DNA from: Carnobacterium_A sp047553015
GTDB lineage: Bacteria > Bacillota > Bacilli > Lactobacillales > Carnobacteriaceae
Assembly: GCF_047553015.1 (NCBI RefSeq)
Contig: NZ_CP180212.1
Coordinates: forward strand, 1,240,001 to 1,304,000
Direction: 5' to 3'
DNA: 64,000 nt
A program made the translations under genes and the position numbers. A model generated the notes under the pieces. The model had not been told where the DNA came from and did no database searches. It saw nothing but the letters and a program-made list of their open reading frames with translations. Below, piece by piece: positions 14,611 through 23,080 of this stretch; position 1 is the stretch's first letter; every line of letters starts with the position of its first letter.

Positions 14611-16769
14611 GTGTATTCCTCCCACCGAATCTCGCTAGGTGCTAATGTTACTTGCGAAGCCTGTCCTCTTCCGTCATAAACAGTTGTTTGTTGCTCCACC
14701 ATTGAATTGTTTACAATCGCCATTTTTTTAATAGACGGATAAGCATGAACTTCACATTGAATGTTGCTTGCATGCCACTTAGTAAACTCATTTTCTTTAT
14801 TGGCTGCATAGAATAACGCCCGCATTAACAGCCGTGTATTCTCTTGGCTATAAGGTAGTCCTGCCATATAAACAGCCCGCCCTTTACCAAAATTGTTACT
14901 TGACAGGTGGACTTCTCCATCAGAGTATTCAATAATTTCAGTAGTTTCTGATAAAGCATAAACATTTTTCATCGTTTCGCCAAAATCAAAGCTTGTTGCA
15001 TCTGCTGAAATAAAATGCTTTTCTAAAGCCGTAGTAAAGTATTTATCCGTTGATAAACTAAATCCTAGTTCTTTATCAACGCCAAGTGCCGTTGCCAGTT
15101 GGAAATAATGCCCTTCATGCTGATGAGCAGACGGTTCTCCAATACCAACAAAGCCGCCACCTTCGTGAATCCATTGTCTAATCGTTGTAATGAGTGTTTC
15201 ATTCATCCATTCTTTGCCTCCTGAAAAGGCAGTTCCTTCATCTCCAGCATTAATAATAACATCAATATCTTTGTCTACACCATTTTTAACAATATCTTCA
15301 AAACTAACAAAGACAACGTCGACTGCTGCTCCGCTTAATGATTCAATCACACCCAAATAAGAATAAATTTGTTTGTACCATAAAGCATGAGCAACCATAT
15401 GTGTTTGCCATGTTCGTAGTTTGCCCCATGAGTTTAAAATAGCTACTTTAACACCTGTGTATGGTTTAACATCTTTAATTGTATCATAGATTTCACGGAA
15501 CTCATCTGTGATGTCAGCAATGTAATCAACAAAACCAGGGAATTTATAGGCTAAACTCAAATACCCACCATAACCAATACGATCAACTGGGCTACGCAAC
15601 ATCGCTCTACGTGCTGTTAGCCAATTTTCATTTGCTTCGATAACAGGATCATTGCCTTCAAAAAATGTATCCGGGAAAAAGTAAGGTAAAAAACGACCTT
15701 CTGTGTAGTTAACGTGTGGAATATCAGCAATCATACGCAATGTTGCTCCGCCACCGACGCTTCCAACAACTGCATCCAAGCCAATCATTTCAAAGTGCTT
15801 GCCATAAGGTTCTGTGCCAATCCAGTTGTCACCTAAGAACATCATGGCTTCTTTGCCACTTTCGTGAACAATATCAACGAGTTCTTTGGCTTCTTTAGCA
15901 ACAAAATAGTGAATGAAATCCATATAGTCTAAATACGTTTTTGTTGGAATACGAAAAGCCGTATTGTAATACCCACAATCAACGATGTCTTCTGGTCTTA
16001 AGCGGTACCCTTTTTCTAGCTCGAAAGCATCTAGTGCAGCTACTGAAACACTTGCTCCATAGCCAAACCAGTCAACAAATTTCTCTTTACCTAACTGATT
16101 AAACACAAGTGTAAAATGGTAGAAGAAAGTCGTAAATCGCACAATATCTGTTGCAGGATTATCGATTAACCACTGTTTTAAATATTTTTTCATAAATTCG
16201 TTCGAATAAGGTTGTCTAACATCAAAAGGAATATCGTGGGGTTTATCGCCCCAATCATTGGTGATGTGGTTATACATTTGGGTTGGATCCCATATCGCGT
16301 AAACTAAGAATGAAACGGTGTACTCATGAAATGGAATAGCAGTCAAAATCGTAACCGTTTCGTCTGTTTCATTCGCTTCCCAATTTGCTGGATCAACAAT
16401 CTCTCCTGTTGTACGGTCAATAACTTCCCAATATTTTTTAGGGTCATGAATAAAATCAGGTCTTAATTGCTCCGCAAAGTAGCCATCCATAAATGAAATA
16501 CTGATCTTTTCTGAAAGTGCTGTCTGAAATAAACTCATTAAGTAAATTTGTTGGCATTCTTCTAGGTGTTTTTCTGCAAACTCATTGTGAGCGCGAGCAA
16601 CGAAATAAGTTGTATAAATTTTTGCGTCCAACTCTTTGATTTCGTCATCTAATTTTGTTCCATCACTATCTCGTATTGCGTCAGCACCCCAACGCTCCAT
16701 CATTTCTTTTGTTTCAGCTAAAAAATTTTGTTCACTAGGTAACGTCACTCTTCCAGTGCTTTTCTTCAT
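14607..16769 (-). CDS. gnpA: 1,3-beta-galactosyl-N-acetylhexosamine phosphorylase (GH112)
   Basis: Reversibly phosphorolyses galacto-N-biose and/or lacto-N-biose into alpha-galactose 1-phosphate and GalNAc or GlcNAc in the cytoplasm. The 720-residue length and whole-protein pattern fit GH112. Recognisable segments are RVTLPSEQNFLAET at the N-terminus, RWGADAIRDSDGT, IWDPTQMYNHITNDWG, FTTFFYHFTLVFN and MFLGDNWIGTEPYG, where the general acid Asp is expected. The C-terminal half (KVAILNSWGKLRTWQTH) forms the glutamine-amidotransferase-like domain of the family. The three genes before it encode its ABC importer. Preference for galacto-N-biose over lacto-N-biose cannot be settled from the sequence; the adjacent GalNAc operon favours galacto-N-biose. 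Confidence 0.93.
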   Translation of the reverse strand: MKKSTGRVTLPSEQNFLAETKEMMERWGADAIRDSDGTKLDDEIKELDAKIYTTYFVARAHNEFAEKHLEECQQIYLMSLFQTALSEKISISFMDGYFAEQLRPDFIHDPKKYWEVIDRTTGEIVDPANWEANETDETVTILTAIPFHEYTVSFLVYAIWDPTQMYNHITNDWGDKPHDIPFDVRQPYSNEFMKKYLKQWLIDNPATDIVRFTTFFYHFTLVFNQLGKEKFVDWFGYGASVSVAALDAFELEKGYRLRPEDIVDCGYYNTAFRIPTKTYLDYMDFIHYFVAKEAKELVDIVHESGKEAMMFLGDNWIGTEPYGKHFEMIGLDAVVGSVGGGATLRMIADIPHVNYTEGRFLPYFFPDTFFEGNDPVIEANENWLTARRAMLRSPVDRIGYGGYLSLAYKFPGFVDYIADITDEFREIYDTIKDVKPYTGVKVAILNSWGKLRTWQTHMVAHALWYKQIYSYLGVIESLSGAAVDVVFVSFEDIVKNGVDKDIDVIINAGDEGTAFSGGKEWMNETLITTIRQWIHEGGGFVGIGEPSAHQHEGHYFQLATALGVDKELGFSLSTDKYFTTALEKHFISADATSFDFGETMKNVYALSETTEIIEYSDGEVHLSSNNFGKGRAVYMAGLPYSQENTRLLMRALFYAANKENEFTKWHASNIQCEVHAYPSIKKMAIVNNSMVEQQTTVYDGRGQASQVTLAPSEIRWEEYT

Positions 16770-16784
16770 TTGATTAACCTCTTT

Positions 16785-17666
16785 CTAGTCTTTTAATCCT
16801 CCAAGGCTCATCCCTTGAGTCAATTTCTTTTGTACTAACACATATAAAATCAACGTCGGAAGCATAACAATAACCATACCAGCATACATCTGACCGTAGT
16901 TAGCAGCTGATTTTTGAGCAGCCATTAAATTCATTAGTCCTACTGGTAAAGTTTTGTTTTTCCCTGGAATCAACGTTAAAGCGATAATGTATTCGTTCCA
17001 GAACGTTAAAAAGTTGAATAAAATAATGGTAATAATACTTGGACGTGCCATTGGTATCATAATTTGAATCATTGTTTTGAAATAGCCTGCTCCATCAATA
17101 AAAGCCGCTTCTTCAAATGTTGTCGGTAACGTTTGGAAATAACTCGATAACAGATAAATTGTAAACGGTAGGGCTGTTGCAGCATAGACAATTGAAAGCA
17201 CAAACAAGTTATCCAATAAGAATCCTTCACCAAAATAGGTTCGAAGGAACGTATCGCCTTTTAGCAACATCAAGAAAATAGGCACAACAATGTAGTTTAC
17301 GTTGATAAATAATCCTGCTTTGAAAAAGGTATTCATTAATTTGCTGCCTTTAAAGGTATAGCGTGCTAAAACGTAGGCTGCTGGTAAAGCAACAATCAGT
17401 AAAATAACTAATGAAAGTGCTGTTACCATAAAGGAATTCAATAAGTACGTTCCCATACTTGCTTTTTGGAAAGCATCAATGAAGTTTTGGAAATAAAACC
17501 CTTTGGGCATTGCCCATGGATTATTGTAAAATTCAGCATTTTCTTTGATTGAGGCTAAGAAGACCCAGGCTACAGGAACGAAAATCGTAACCGCTAAAGT
17601 GATCAAAGCCATATAAATAAATAAACGATAAAGCTTATCGACACTCATATTTTTTATCTTTTTCAT
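16785..17666 (-). CDS. ABC sugar importer permease (MalG type)
   Basis: Inner-membrane permease of a CUT1-type sugar importer. Six hydrophobic segments and the EAA loop (TFEEAAFIDGAGYFKTMIQIMIPMARP, near residues 180-205) are visible. The C-terminus (VQKKLTQGMSLGGLKD) is typical of MalG/LacG-type permeases. The frame extends upstream to a TTG, but that codon precedes the AAGGAGGAC site, so ATG 17666 is the start. It is 16 bases after the partner permease. No ATPase gene lies in the operon; a shared MsmK-type ATPase encoded elsewhere is expected. Confidence 0.9.
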   Translation of the reverse strand: MKKIKNMSVDKLYRLFIYMALITLAVTIFVPVAWVFLASIKENAEFYNNPWAMPKGFYFQNFIDAFQKASMGTYLLNSFMVTALSLVILLIVALPAAYVLARYTFKGSKLMNTFFKAGLFINVNYIVVPIFLMLLKGDTFLRTYFGEGFLLDNLFVLSIVYAATALPFTIYLLSSYFQTLPTTFEEAAFIDGAGYFKTMIQIMIPMARPSIITIILFNFLTFWNEYIIALTLIPGKNKTLPVGLMNLMAAQKSAANYGQMYAGMVIVMLPTLILYVLVQKKLTQGMSLGGLKD

Positions 17667-17682
17667 TTTAATGTAGTCCTCC

Positions 17683-18573
17683 TTAGTACTCAAGTACTTC
17701 GCGTTTAGTAATGTGACTAATAATAGCTGCTAAAGCGAATGAGAATAAGAAAATCACCACTCCAATTGCCATACCATAGCCATATGATGAATTCGTATAC
17801 GCTTGTTTATACATATAGCTCAAAAATACTTCAGTTGATCCATCTGGTCCGCCACCTGTCATCGCTTGTACCAAAAGGAAACTTAAATTAATTGTACTAA
17901 TAATAAAGAATGTTAACGTTGTACGAATATTGTTCCAGATTAACGGTAAAGTAATATTGAAAAACTGCACAAAACGACCGGCACCTTCTAAAGCTGACGC
18001 TTCGTAATAACTTTCTGGAATGCTTGCCATACTAGACATGTACATGACCATGTAATACCCAATCGCTTGCCAGACTAATGCTCCAGCGATACTATAAATG
18101 ACAATTTTTTGATCGCCTAACCAAAGTTGTTGTAAATTTTCTAGCTTCAAAGCTGAAAAGAAATTATTCAATAGTCCTGTATTTGGATCGTAAATAGCTG
18201 AAAAGATACCAGAGATAACAACGACTGATAAAATATTGGGTATGTAGAAAATAATACGGAATAAATTATCGCCTTTAACTTTTTCTCTAGAAAGTAACGT
18301 TGCGTATAAAATAGCAAAAACCATTGTAATTAACGTTACAACCACAATTAATAAGATACTATTTTGGAAAGCTCTAAAGAAATTCATGTCATTCCATAAT
18401 ATTTTAAAATTAGCTAAACCGACAAATTCTTGGTTGTTTGAAAATCCGCCCCACTTGTACATTGACATCCTGAATACTTCAACGGTTGGCAGTAAAATGA
18501 ATGTCGCTAACAAAATTAGTGCTGGAAGGATACTAACTATAATAAAAAAATTCTTTTCTTTTTTCTTGTTCAT
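17683..18573 (-). CDS. ABC sugar importer permease (MalF type)
   Basis: Partner permease of the CUT1-type importer, with an N-terminal hydrophobic helix and further membrane segments. The EAA loop is SYYEASALEGAGRFVQFFNITLPLIW (near residues 195-220). A GTG three codons upstream exists, but ATG 18573 has the better spacing from GAGGTG. A stem-loop lies between the binding-protein gene and this gene. Confidence 0.9.
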   Translation of the reverse strand: MNKKKEKNFFIIVSILPALILLATFILLPTVEVFRMSMYKWGGFSNNQEFVGLANFKILWNDMNFFRAFQNSILLIVVVTLITMVFAILYATLLSREKVKGDNLFRIIFYIPNILSVVVISGIFSAIYDPNTGLLNNFFSALKLENLQQLWLGDQKIVIYSIAGALVWQAIGYYMVMYMSSMASIPESYYEASALEGAGRFVQFFNITLPLIWNNIRTTLTFFIISTINLSFLLVQAMTGGGPDGSTEVFLSYMYKQAYTNSSYGYGMAIGVVIFLFSFALAAIISHITKREVLEY

Positions 18574-18599
18574 TCTCTTCACCTCAATTTAATAAATAG

Positions 18600-18626
18600 A
18601 ACGATGAGGGAATTAACCTCACCGTT
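18600..18626 (-). other. Intercistronic stem-loop after the binding-protein gene
   Basis: AACGGTGAGG pairs with CCTCATCGTT (one mismatch) across a seven-base loop. There is no T-run, so it is more likely an mRNA 3' stabiliser or processing element than a terminator. Such hairpins commonly allow higher levels of binding protein than of permeases. Confidence 0.55.
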
Positions 18627-18652
18627 CAAACTTCGTGAAATTTAATTTATTT

Positions 18653-19996
18653 TTATTTCAAAGCTGGTCTTAATTGGTCACTAGCTTTTTCGACTCCTGC
18701 TTGCCATTCTTCGACTGTTTTATCGCCAGTAACAACACTATCTACTGTTGCGAATAACTCATCTGCCATGCTGACACCTTCAACAGCATCTGTTGCAGCA
18801 AATCCACCCATACCAGCTTTTGCACCAGTATCATAGATACTATAGAATAATTGGTTGTCGCCTGATAATTTATCAGAGATTCCTTCAATAGGCTGTACAG
18901 CTCCTGCTTCAGCAAAAATAGTTGCTGCTTCGTCAGAGTAAACGTACGTGATAAATTCTTTAGCTGCATCTTTATTTTCAGCTGCTTCTGGAACCCATAA
19001 TTGTTCAAAGAATGTAAAGGCATAGCGATCTCCGCCTTCTTCAATAGCTGGTAATGCTGTCATTCCCCATTCGAATCCGTCTGATCTTGGAGCTTCTGCC
19101 ATCTCGCCTACTACCCAAGTTCCATTAGGCATGAAGAGTGCTTTGTCATCAAGAATCAACTGTTGGTTTTTAGTGAAGTCACGGTCATTTCCGTTTGCGA
19201 CAGTTGTTGGCTCTGTGTATTGTGCTAATTTACCAACGATTTCAAAGGCTTTCGTTGCTTCTGGTGTTTCCCAGATGCCATCTTCATAACTCATTGCACG
19301 GTTATAAAAATCAGATCCGCCAACTTCAAATAATAATGAATAGAAGAATGCATCAAAGTAACCTGCATGAGGATAAGTGAATAATGAAATTCCTTCTGCT
19401 TTAGCTTTATCGCCTAATTCCCACATCTCATCCCATGTTTCTGGAACATCCCAACCTTTTTCAGCTAGTAAGTTTTGATTGAAAAATAAACCTGTTGGAC
19501 TATAAAACATTGGTGCAAGATACGTTTTTCCATCATTGTATGGATTTGTTACTAATGTATCCGTAAATCCTGGTACTAATTTTTCGCTTACTTTTACTTC
19601 CTCACCATAAACATCCATATCTAATACATCTGTTAATTCTTCTAAAGCATTGTCTTTAATCATTGTTTCTGGAAGAGCTAATTTACGACCCGTTCCAAGT
19701 AAAACAACATCAGGGTATTTTCCTGCTTTCATATTTGGACTAATGACTTCTTCTAAATTTTTGTCAACAGTTAATTCTACGTCTACATCTGGATTAGCTT
19801 TTTCGTATGATGCAACAATATTGTCCCACATTTCTGAACCATAAGCTGATTCAAGTGCAGCTATGTGTAGAGTAGATTTCCCTTCACTATCGCCACCCGC
19901 TGCTTCTTCTTTATTTGTATCATCGTTGCCACAAGCCAATAAAGCTACTGAAAATAAAGCGACCGAACTTGCCAATAAAAATTTCTTATTCATCAT
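18653..19996 (-). CDS. ABC sugar importer substrate-binding lipoprotein
   Basis: Extracellular solute-binding protein of family 1, anchored by lipid. The N-terminus MMNKKFLLASSVALFSVALLACGN is a lipoprotein signal with lipobox LLAC; it is followed by a Gly/Glu/Asp-rich linker. The mature part has features of carbohydrate-binding proteins (MKAGKYPDVVLLG, YSPTGLFFNQNLL, WVPEAAENKDAAKEFI). ATG 19996 follows AGAGGGGGATTT; the longer frame to 20053 is not supported. Its operon partners (two permeases and the GH112 phosphorylase) suggest galacto-N-biose/lacto-N-biose as ligand. Confidence 0.9.
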   Translation of the reverse strand: MMNKKFLLASSVALFSVALLACGNDDTNKEEAAGGDSEGKSTLHIAALESAYGSEMWDNIVASYEKANPDVDVELTVDKNLEEVISPNMKAGKYPDVVLLGTGRKLALPETMIKDNALEELTDVLDMDVYGEEVKVSEKLVPGFTDTLVTNPYNDGKTYLAPMFYSPTGLFFNQNLLAEKGWDVPETWDEMWELGDKAKAEGISLFTYPHAGYFDAFFYSLLFEVGGSDFYNRAMSYEDGIWETPEATKAFEIVGKLAQYTEPTTVANGNDRDFTKNQQLILDDKALFMPNGTWVVGEMAEAPRSDGFEWGMTALPAIEEGGDRYAFTFFEQLWVPEAAENKDAAKEFITYVYSDEAATIFAEAGAVQPIEGISDKLSGDNQLFYSIYDTGAKAGMGGFAATDAVEGVSMADELFATVDSVVTGDKTVEEWQAGVEKASDQLRPALK

Positions 19997-20026
19997 AAAT
20001 CCCCCTCTTATCTTCTTTACCTCTAA

Positions 20027-20055
20027 ATTATACGGTTGAAAAAACGCTTTCACAA
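20027..20055 (-). promoter_or_regulatory. Promoter of the importer-phosphorylase operon with overlapping cre-like site
   Basis: Minus-strand TTGTGA (20050-20055) and TATAAT (20027-20032) are 17 bases apart. The spacer and -35 include TGAAAGCGTTTTTT (20039-20052), which matches the cre consensus except for the last two bases. Catabolite repression by CcpA is therefore plausible. Confidence 0.7.
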
Positions 20056-20093
20056 TCGATATCTTGCTGTATTTTTTATGTTTCTTGTTTTAA

Positions 20094-20122
20094 TTGAAAT
20101 CATTGACTAAAAACTTTATACT
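20094..20122 (+). promoter_or_regulatory. Promoter of the AraC regulator gene
   Basis: TTGAAA (20094-20099) and TATACT (20117-20122) are separated by 17 bases, 36 bases before the GTG start. It is divergent from the importer operon promoter, with about 40 bases between the two -35 boxes where the AraC protein may bind. Confidence 0.65.
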
Positions 20123-20157
20123 AAATACAGGATTCTTATTTGAATGGAGGCCTCAAC

Positions 20158-20991
20158 GTGTCTAATATTGTTTATGAAATGCCTTATAGTCACCAGTATG
20201 ATTTATCAACGCCTTTACTTTATGTTACAAAATCGATGTATGAAAATGATTGGCATAGCTTAAACCATTCACATCACTTTACAGAATTATTGTATATCAC
20301 TAGAGGAAAGGGTTCGGTCTTTATCTTGGACAAAGAAATAACTGTTCGTGCAAAGGATCTCATTATCATCAATTCTTATGTTGAACACACCGAAAAATCT
20401 TCAATAGACGACCCTCTTGAATACATCGCTCTAGGTATTCAAGGAGTTTTTTTCTCGCTTTCTACTGACCAAGATACACCTATTCCTTATTATAGATACA
20501 AAGATACAGATGGCGAATATTTATTTTATTTAAAAAAACTAGTAGAAGAAGTCCAGAATCAGAAAAAAAATTATGCGGTTATCGCTCAAAGTCTGTTGGA
20601 CATTTTATTAATCAAAGTCTTACGTAGAAATACGTTAAAGGTTGAAAAGACTGAAAACCAAAAATTAAGTAAAGATATTGCGGAAATTAAAAAATATATA
20701 GAAAACTCTTTTAGAGAGGAAATAAATTTAGATAGTTTAGCAAGAATGAGCCACATTAATAAATATTATTTAGCTCATTCTTTTAAGTCAATCATAGGAA
20801 TTTCTCCTATTGAATACCTTATTAGCATCCGCATCAAGGAAAGTAAGATGTTATTAAAAACAACCAGTTACCCTATCTCCGATATTTCTACCATTGCAGG
20901 TTTTTCTTCTCAATCTTTTTTCTCACAATCCTTTAGGCGTATGACTAATATGACTCCTTCTGCCTATAGAAAGAGCAAAGCAAATAGCTGA
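20158..20991 (+). CDS. AraC-family transcriptional regulator
   Basis: Sugar-responsive activator with an N-terminal cupin (HSHHFTELLYITRGKGSVFI, residues about 35-55). A C-terminal double helix-turn-helix follows (LDSLARMSHINKYYLAHSFKSIIGISPIEYL, then PISDISTIAGFSSQSFFSQSFRR). It is divergent from the importer-phosphorylase operon and probably activates it, as MsmR-type regulators do. The start is GTG 20158, seven bases after GGAGG; the frame is open back to 20140. The ligand is not deducible but is presumably the imported disaccharide. Confidence 0.88.
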   Translation: MSNIVYEMPYSHQYDLSTPLLYVTKSMYENDWHSLNHSHHFTELLYITRGKGSVFILDKEITVRAKDLIIINSYVEHTEKSSIDDPLEYIALGIQGVFFSLSTDQDTPIPYYRYKDTDGEYLFYLKKLVEEVQNQKKNYAVIAQSLLDILLIKVLRRNTLKVEKTENQKLSKDIAEIKKYIENSFREEINLDSLARMSHINKYYLAHSFKSIIGISPIEYLISIRIKESKMLLKTTSYPISDISTIAGFSSQSFFSQSFRRMTNMTPSAYRKSKANS

Positions 20992-21090
20992 TTCGCTTTC
21001 AAAAAGCTAGCGACACATCATTCTTTCTTTTCCAAGCTTTTCTAATTGATTTATGACTAGTAGTGACTTGACTTAAGTATTAAACGCAAA

Positions 21091-21129
21091 AATACAGCAT
21101 AAGCGACAATGGCTTATGCTGTATTTTAT
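21091..21129. terminator. Bidirectional terminator between the AraC gene and rbsB
   Basis: A 14-base perfect stem (AATACAGCATAAGC / GCTTATGCTGTATT) with a seven-base loop is followed by TTTATTTTTATT on the plus strand and by TTTTTG on the minus strand. It ends both the AraC gene and the rbs operon. Confidence 0.85.
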
Positions 21130-21151
21130 TTTTATTATTAAAGGTTATCTC

Positions 21152-22087
21152 TTATTTGTCACTTTTAATTAATTCTAATGGTGAAGGAATAGATTTCTCA
21201 ACGTCTTTACCAGCAAAGTGATCAAAAGCTGCTTGCATAGCTAATTTACCCATTTCAGCTGGTTGTTGTGCTACTGTTGCACTTAGTGTTCCAGCTTCGA
21301 TTGCTGCTAAACCATCATCTGTTCCATCAAAACCAACAACTTGAATTTCGCCTGTTTTACCAGCTGCTTGGATGGCTTGAATTGCGCCTAATGCCATTTC
21401 GTCATTTTGAGCAAAAACAGCTTGAATTTCAGGATTTGCTTGAAGCATATTTTCCATAACTGTTAACCCTTTAGCACGGTCAAAGCTAGCTGTTTGCTTG
21501 TCAACAACGTCTAATGTATCTTTAGCATAATCGTCAAATCCTTGGCCTCGTTCGTTTGTAGCAGAAGCGCCTGGGATTCCTTCAAGCTCAGCAACTTTTG
21601 CTTGTTTACCAGAAATTTCTTCAATGTATTGAGCAGCAATTTTTCCGCCTTCTACGTTATCTGAAGCAACTAATGTGATAACTTCTCCGCCTTCACTTGA
21701 ACGGTCAATTGTGATAACTGGAATACCAGCGCCATTTGCAGCTTCAACAGATGGTGAAATAGCAGATGAGTCAACAGGGTTTATCAATAAAATATCGACT
21801 CCTTGTTGAATCAAATCATCAATGTCATTGCTTTGTTTAGATGTATCATCTTGAGCATCCAATACTTTTACTTCTGATCCTTTTTCTTCAGCTAAATCAA
21901 CAATTCCATCTTTTACTGAAATAAAGAAAGGGTTATTTAACGTTGATAAAGACACACCAATCACTAAATCTTTAGCTTCTTTTTCTTCAACAGCACCTGA
22001 ATCCTTGTTGTCTCCTTCTAAAGTAGCACTGCCACATCCACCTAAAAATAATACTGCTGCTGCTGCAAAACCGATAAGTTTTTTCAT
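21152..22087 (-). CDS. rbsB: Ribose ABC importer substrate-binding lipoprotein
   Basis: Lipid-anchored D-ribose binding protein. The signal peptide is MKKLIGFAAAAVLFLGGCGS with lipobox LGGC. The periplasmic-binding fold of the RbsB family is evident (DLVIGVSLSTLNNPFF, QGVDILLINPVDSSAI, GIPVITIDR, VFAQNDEMALGAIQA, VVGFDGTDDGL). It is the last gene of the operon rbsR-rbsK-rbsD-rbsA-rbsC-rbsB. Length 311 residues is normal. Confidence 0.93.
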   Translation of the reverse strand: MKKLIGFAAAAVLFLGGCGSATLEGDNKDSGAVEEKEAKDLVIGVSLSTLNNPFFISVKDGIVDLAEEKGSEVKVLDAQDDTSKQSNDIDDLIQQGVDILLINPVDSSAISPSVEAANGAGIPVITIDRSSEGGEVITLVASDNVEGGKIAAQYIEEISGKQAKVAELEGIPGASATNERGQGFDDYAKDTLDVVDKQTASFDRAKGLTVMENMLQANPEIQAVFAQNDEMALGAIQAIQAAGKTGEIQVVGFDGTDDGLAAIEAGTLSATVAQQPAEMGKLAMQAAFDHFAGKDVEKSIPSPLELIKSDK

Positions 22088-22110
22088 CTTCTTTTCCTCC
22101 TATAGTCTTT

Positions 22111-23079
22111 TTATTTTTTTCTATCCAATAATACCGCAATAATGATAACGATCCCTTTCACGATTTGTTGGTAAAAGCTAGATACTCCTAGCAAGTTTAA
22201 CCCATTATTCAATGTCCCCATAATTAGCGCACCAATTAAGGTTCCAACAAGTCTACCGCGTCCGCCTGAAAGGCTTGTTCCGCCTAATACAACAGAAGCA
22301 ATCGCGTCCATTTCATAAGATTGTCCAGCAGTTGGTTGAGCTGAATTCAATCTTGACGTAATGATGATACCGGCTACAGAGGCCATCATTCCGGAAATAG
22401 CATAAATAGCTATTTTAATACGATCGCTTTTGATACCAGCGATAAAAGCAGCTTTTTCATTGCCGCCAATAGCAAAAACTTTTCGACCAAACGTCATTTT
22501 GTGTAACAAAACAAACAATACTGCAAAGCAAAGCAACATCACTACAACTGGGAAAGGAATACCGAACAAATAACCACGTCCAATAAATTTAAAGATAAAG
22601 CTATCTCCAATACCAGTAATTGGATTTCCGTTAGTAAAAACTAACGTTGCTCCTCTAAAAATAGTCATCGTTGCTAGAGTTGCAATAAAAGGTGCCATTT
22701 TTCCTTTTGTGATTAATAATCCATTAAATCCTCCTAATAGTCCACCAGCAATAATAGCTAGAACCATCGCTACTAATGGATCTAACCCGGCTACAATTCC
22801 ACCGGCCATTAACGCACTACTTAAAGCTAACGTTGAACCAACGGATAAATCTATTCCACCAGTTAAGATGACAAACGTCATTCCAAAAGCAATTAAGGCA
22901 TTCGTTGAAACTTGTCTTAATAAATTTAATAAGTTATTTGGCGCTACGAATCCTGGATTAAGAATGGTTACAAAGATGACCAACACAATTAGTGCTAATA
23001 GCGGTCCTAGTTTTCCAATCAATTCTTTTCTTGAATTTTTTTGTTCGGCTAATTTTAATTGTTTTGTATCTGAACTCAT
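22111..23079 (-). CDS. rbsC: Ribose ABC importer permease
   Basis: Membrane permease of the ribose importer with about eight or more hydrophobic segments. Family motifs: NALIAFGMTFVILTGGIDLSVGS near residue 60 and NEKAAFIAGIKSDRIKIAIY near residue 215. Also SVVLGGTSLSGGRGRLVGT near residue 265. ATG 23079 follows GGGGGATATTGAT; the ATG seven codons upstream would overlap the rbsA end without a ribosome site. One base separates it from the rbsA stop. Confidence 0.93.
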   Translation of the reverse strand: MSSDTKQLKLAEQKNSRKELIGKLGPLLALIVLVIFVTILNPGFVAPNNLLNLLRQVSTNALIAFGMTFVILTGGIDLSVGSTLALSSALMAGGIVAGLDPLVAMVLAIIAGGLLGGFNGLLITKGKMAPFIATLATMTIFRGATLVFTNGNPITGIGDSFIFKFIGRGYLFGIPFPVVVMLLCFAVLFVLLHKMTFGRKVFAIGGNEKAAFIAGIKSDRIKIAIYAISGMMASVAGIIITSRLNSAQPTAGQSYEMDAIASVVLGGTSLSGGRGRLVGTLIGALIMGTLNNGLNLLGVSSFYQQIVKGIVIIIAVLLDRKK

Positions 23080-23080
23080 A

